From NCBI GenBank assembly GCA_013327885.1, contig JABUMY010000005.1:186001-250000 (forward strand): a stretch of DNA of 64,000 nucleotides. Reading direction: 5' to 3'. Shown one piece after another: positions 61,422 through 64,000 of the stretch. The DNA comes from Flavisolibacter longurius. GTDB taxonomy: Bacteria; Bacteroidota; Bacteroidia; Chitinophagales; Chitinophagaceae. Both the position numbers and the translations under genes were made by a program. The notes under the pieces are model-generated. The model saw only the letters and a program-made list of their open reading frames with translations, ran no database searches and was not told the origin of the DNA. The stretch's first letter is position 1, and each line of letters starts with the position of its first letter.

Positions 61422-61531
61422 GAAGCTGCGAGTTGTTAGCTTCGAGCTGCTAGCTTGTTTACGTTTAGGAAGAAGATTTCCATCCATTTCATAATCAGGC
61501 TAGAAGCTAGCGGCTAACAGCCAGCAGCTTC
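61422..61531 (-). repeat. AGCTA-word hairpin in rpsK-rpsD spacer
   Basis: Three blocks pair in register: GAAGCTGC (61422-61429) with GCAGCTTC (61524-61531), GTTAGC (61435-61440) with GCTAAC (61513-61518), and GCTAGCTT (61449-61456) with AAGCTAGC (61504-61511). The far arm ends 4 nt from the rpsK stop. Confidence 0.75.
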
Positions 61532-61534
61532 TTC

Positions 61535-61936
61535 TTATACTCTTCTCTTCTTGGGAGGACGGCAGCCGTTGTGCGGCAAAGGTGTAACGTCTTTGATAGA
61601 AGTTACTTCGATGCCTGACTGAGCCAGTGCACGGATGGCACTTTCTCTACCGGCGCCAGGGCCTTTTACAAATACATCCACTCTTTTCACACCTGCGTCG
61701 ATCGCAACTTTCGCTGCATCGGAAGACGCCATTTGTGCGGCATAAGGGGTGTTCTTTTTAGAACCTTTGAAACCCATTTTACCGGCACTTGACCAGGAGA
61801 TCACCTGGCCTTGCTTGTTTGTAAGAGAGATAATGATGTTGTTGAACGTAGCATTGATGTGGGCATCGCCGTAGGCATCAACCTTTACAATCCTTTTTTT
61901 CGCAGCGGCTTTTGCGCTTTGCTGTGCTTTTGCCAT
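61535..61936 (-). CDS. rpsK: Small-subunit ribosomal protein uS11
   Basis: A 133-residue S11 of the 30S platform. It has the basic N terminus ([19 protein letters not shown]), the conserved [40 protein letters not shown] and [20 protein letters not shown], and the C-terminal signature [15 protein letters not shown]. Confidence 0.98.
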   Translation of the reverse strand: MAKAQQSAKAAAKKRIVKVDAYGDAHINATFNNIIISLTNKQGQVISWSSAGKMGFKGSKKNTPYAAQMASSDAAKVAIDAGVKRVDVFVKGPGAGRESAIRALAQSGIEVTSIKDVTPLPHNGCRPPKKRRV

Positions 61937-62061
61937 GATTACTTTAGGTAGTCTTTGTTGTGATTTACGTATCTCCCGCCAAGCGGGAAACCCAATTCAA
62001 CCCTCCTCCTGCACCAGGGTATCTGTAATTGAACTGGAATTGACAGGTGCATATAGAAAGC

Positions 62062-62162
62062 GGCTAGCTATTAGCTACTGGCCACTAGCCGGATTTCGAT
62101 TCAGATGAAGATTTTCATCCTTCTCGTAAACAAGCCAGAAGCTAGCGGCTAATAGCTAGCAG
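62062..62162 (-). repeat. AGCTA-word hairpin in rpsM-rpsK spacer
   Basis: GCTAGCTATTAGC (62063-62075) pairs perfectly with GCTAATAGCTAGC (62148-62160); an inner GATGAAGATTTTCATC (62104-62119) forms a second small hairpin. The far arm ends 10 nt from the rpsM stop. Confidence 0.75.
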
Positions 62163-62169
62163 CTATTTC

Positions 62170-62550
62170 TTATTTCTTCGGAGCCTTCTTCTTACCAGCA
62201 ACCGTTTTACGCTTGCCCTTGCGGGTGCGGCTATTGGTTTTGGTACGCTGACCTCTCAGAGGCAAGCCTTTTCTGTGACGAAGTCCACGGTAGCAAGCGA
62301 TATCCAGCAAGCGCTTGATATTCATTTGCACTTCAGAACGCAGGGCACCTTCCACTTTCAGTTCGTCAGTGATGGTACCACGAATGGCTGCCAGTTCTTC
62401 ATCATTCCACTCATGCACTTTTTTGCTTCTGTCAATATTGTGCGTGTCAAGAATGTAACGGGCAGTAGCGGGTCCAATACCGAAGATATAGGTCAGACCG
62501 ATTTCGCCTCTTTTGTTTTTTGGTAAGTCAACGCCGGCAATACGAGCCAT
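62170..62550 (-). CDS. rpsM: Small-subunit ribosomal protein uS13
   Basis: A 126-residue S13 of the 30S head. Present are [34 protein letters not shown], and the C-terminal signature [20 protein letters not shown] with the lysine/arginine-rich tail ([15 protein letters not shown]). Length is normal. Confidence 0.98.
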   Translation of the reverse strand: MARIAGVDLPKNKRGEIGLTYIFGIGPATARYILDTHNIDRSKKVHEWNDEELAAIRGTITDELKVEGALRSEVQMNIKRLLDIACYRGLRHRKGLPLRGQRTKTNSRTRKGKRKTVAGKKKAPKK

Positions 62551-62586
62551 AGTTCTATTTTAGGTTTTAAAGTCTTTTAAATTCAA

Positions 62587-62656
62587 GCAGCTAGCTGTTA
62601 GCCTCAAGCTGCTAGCCGGAAAAAGCTAACGGCTAATAGCTAATGGCTAATAGCTT
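62587..62656 (-). repeat. AGCTA-word hairpin in rpmJ-rpsM spacer
   Basis: GCTGTTAGCC (62594-62603) pairs with GGCTAATAGC (62631-62640) with one G-U pair, and GTTAGC also matches GCTAAC at 62625-62630. Copies continue to 2 nt before the rpmJ stop codon. Confidence 0.65.
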
Positions 62657-62657
62657 T

Positions 62658-62774
62658 CTATCCTTGTCTTTGCTTATAACGGGGGTTCTTTTTGTTGATC
62701 ACGAAAAGCTTCCCTTTGCGGCGCACGATCTTGCAATCGGCGCTTCTTTTTTTGATCGATGCTCTAACTTTCAT
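62658..62774 (-). CDS. rpmJ: Large-subunit ribosomal protein bL36 (zinc-free form)
   Basis: A 38-residue protein, [20 protein letters not shown] then [18 protein letters not shown]. It is the expected gene between infA and rpsM. Of the four zinc ligands of the classical form (Cys11, Cys14, Cys27, His32) only Cys14 remains, with Ser, Asn/Lys and Tyr at the other places, so zinc is not bound. Confidence 0.96.
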   Translation of the reverse strand: MKVRASIKKRSADCKIVRRKGKLFVINKKNPRYKQRQG

Positions 62775-62784
62775 AGTTAATTTA

Positions 62785-62866
62785 AGCTTTTAGCTATTGG
62801 CGTTGAGCCTTTAGCAAATGAAACAATTTTTATTTCCAACCGCTAACAGCAAACCGCTAATAGCTT
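62785..62866 (-). repeat. AGCTA-word hairpin in infA-rpmJ spacer
   Basis: AGCTATTGGCG (62792-62802) pairs with CGCTAATAGCT (62855-62865) over 11 positions with one G-U pair; the distal arm includes the infA stop codon. Confidence 0.7.
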
Positions 62867-63083
62867 ATTTGTACCTGAAAATGATACGTCCCCTCGACAG
62901 GTCGTACGGACTCATCTCCACACCTACCTTGTCACCGGGCAAAATCCGTATGTAGTGCATCCGCATCTTTCCTGAGATCGTCGCCAGGATTTCGTGTCCA
63001 TTTTCGAGCTTTACCCTGAACATAGCGTTGGATAATGCTTCGATGATCGTTCCGTCCTGTTTAATTAATGGCTGTTTTGACAT
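62865..63083 (-). CDS. infA: Translation initiation factor IF-1
   Basis: A 72-residue OB-fold protein that binds the 30S A site during initiation. It reads [20 protein letters not shown], then [20 protein letters not shown] and the signature [20 protein letters not shown] with the end GRIIFRYK. The ATG at 63083 gives the standard length; longer in-frame readings enter the leader. It is the first gene of the operon as seen here; secY and map are not directly upstream. Confidence 0.97.
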   Translation of the reverse strand: MSKQPLIKQDGTIIEALSNAMFRVKLENGHEILATISGKMRMHYIRILPGDKVGVEMSPYDLSRGRIIFRYK

Positions 63084-63273
63084 ACAGAATTTGGAGGCGC
63101 GAAGATATAATATTTCAGCTATAAAAAAGAAAAGAGCAGAATTTTTCCTGCTCTTCTTCCCTATATTTTCCCAATTTTTTAAGAAGTTCCGGCCGGTTCT
63201 GGGCCAAATGGCGCCGGCAATCGTCGTTTTTGGGCTGTTTTTACTGGTCGCTGTCAGACCAACCATTTTTCCG

Positions 63274-63684
63274 TTACTTGTGTGTCGGCACCCTTTCGAG
63301 CTGTACTTTGGTCATATCGAGGTGATGATTCTGCAGCTCATGAAGATAAAGCGCATGGTTAAAATGGCGGTGATCTTCACGGTACCAAACGTCGAGATTG
63401 GTGTAATTACCAGGATCGTGTACCACCACGCGGAAGGGACCTCTTTTAAACTTGACGCCTTCGGGGGTTTCTTCTTTTTCAAACCCGAGGATGTTAATCA
63501 GCCGGTCTTCGGTCATGGGTAGGGGAATGATCTGGTCGGGGTTGTACCAAAACTCTTGGATACCGTTGTCGATCTGGGCCTGGTTCTCTTCCTTGTCAAC
63601 ATCAGTAACAACGCCTTCTCTTTCCACCCCTTCATCAATCACCTTTACCACATCGCCTGCTTTCAAATCTGAGATTGTAATCAT
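63274..63684 (-). CDS. Conserved hypothetical protein, Bacteroidota type
   Basis: A 136-residue cytoplasmic protein. Residues 1-55 form a small beta domain ([32 protein letters not shown]), followed by [20 protein letters not shown] and a C-terminal [40 protein letters not shown]. The order 'IPL-T-E-L--LGF' then 'LHELQN' resembles a widespread small family in this phylum with ends like YVHQLQNLYFALTGEEL, but this member is divergent. Function unknown. It lies 190 bp upstream of infA. Confidence 0.65.
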   Translation of the reverse strand: MITISDLKAGDVVKVIDEGVEREGVVTDVDKEENQAQIDNGIQEFWYNPDQIIPLPMTEDRLINILGFEKEETPEGVKFKRGPFRVVVHDPGNYTNLDVWYREDHRHFNHALYLHELQNHHLDMTKVQLERVPTHK

Positions 63685-63761
63685 AACTATCCTTTTTTAG
63701 TTCATTCTAAAATAACCCTAAATGACAATCTGGCCAAACGGGCATTCTATTCCCTGCAAAT

Positions 63762-63789
63762 AAAAAGCCGGGCTAAAGCCCGGCTTTTT
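63762..63789. terminator. Bidirectional intrinsic terminator
   Basis: A 12-bp perfect stem AAAAAGCCGGGC with GCCCGGCTTTTT and a TAAA loop. It lies upstream of the minus-strand gene at 63274-63684, so it probably terminates transcripts coming from beyond the right edge and insulates the operon. Confidence 0.88.
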
Positions 63790-64000
63790 AGTCAATTGGC
63801 AAGCGACAATATGCGATTAGCAAAATTGGATGATCACGTTTCTGCGGAATTGGTACCTATTATGGTCTTACAAATTTGTTTCACGCTTCCCTTGGCCTTT
63901 GACAAGAACCAACATACGCTTACCGCGACTGCATTTCGCGTTGCCCATTGCTTATTGCCCATTGCCCATTGGGCTTTTGACTACCGGCCAATAACAGGTC
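63790..64000. other. Right-edge region, no gene seen
   Basis: No convincing coding frame is visible. Positions 63950-63976 hold ATTGCCC words (GTTGCCCATTGCTTATTGCC, CATTGCCCATTGGG), another degenerate spacer repeat. Confidence 0.5.

Overview
This window is from a member of the Bacteroidota, most likely family Chitinophagaceae. The support is: the gene order infA-rpmJ-rpsM-rpsK-rpsD-rpoA-rplQ followed by carA; lineage-typical genes (PUR-like DUF3276 protein, PafA-type phosphatase, two PF14905-type outer membrane barrels, a serine palmitoyltransferase-like enzyme, FMN-binding glutamate synthase family protein, the Bacteroidota GlmU-like protein); and many start-proximal TAnnTTTG -7 elements, two with a correctly spaced TTTG -33. 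The window is ordinary chromosome: no tRNA, rRNA, CRISPR array, prophage or insertion sequence was seen.

Layout. 1-4.8 kb (minus): a surface-glycan/lipid-linked sugar operon (flippase, GT4, GT39-like membrane glycosyltransferase, GT2, start of a DUF2304 gene) with stop/start overlaps. 4.9-8.5 kb (minus): membrane protein, tpiA, GlmU-like protein, rpmE2, yajQ. 8.8-13.9 kb (minus): two tandem paralogous outer membrane barrels. 14.3-24.7 kb: ltaE and pgi (+), DUF3276 and an ABC exporter (-), galM (+), a palindromic REPIN-like element, smc (-). 24.9-36.6 kb: mixed metabolism and envelope genes, including universal stress protein, LpxR-like deacylase, arginase, pafA, a sphingolipid-type acyltransferase, and a PIN/antitoxin pair whose toxin gene has an in-frame stop. 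36.7-43.1 kb (minus): a histidine operon hisG-hisD-hisC-[PQQ sugar dehydrogenase]-[cytochrome c]-hisB. 43.1-51.6 kb: esterase, NAD-dependent epimerase, Asp-box beta-propeller protein and a four-gene set around a membrane-anchored FMN glutamate synthase family protein. 51.8-57.7 kb: CoA transferase, FUSC transporter, aroQ, GNAT, carA. 57.8-63.7 kb (minus): DUF2167 protein and the 3' end of the alpha operon.

The most striking find is a complete translation-attenuation leader in front of hisG (42.90-43.06 kb): a consensus promoter, a 15-codon peptide MNKNVHIHHHALPNR with four His codons in five positions, a terminator hairpin with eight U residues ending 2 nt before the hisG start codon, and a 7-bp antiterminator pairing between the leader stop-codon region and the terminator's first arm. 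A second pattern is that nearly every spacer inside the operons carries a hairpin or degenerate-word repeat. In the ribosomal operon each of five spacers has a paired AGCTA-word repeat whose one arm lies at or within 10 nt of the stop codon of the preceding gene. Functions are inferred from motifs only; no database search was run.
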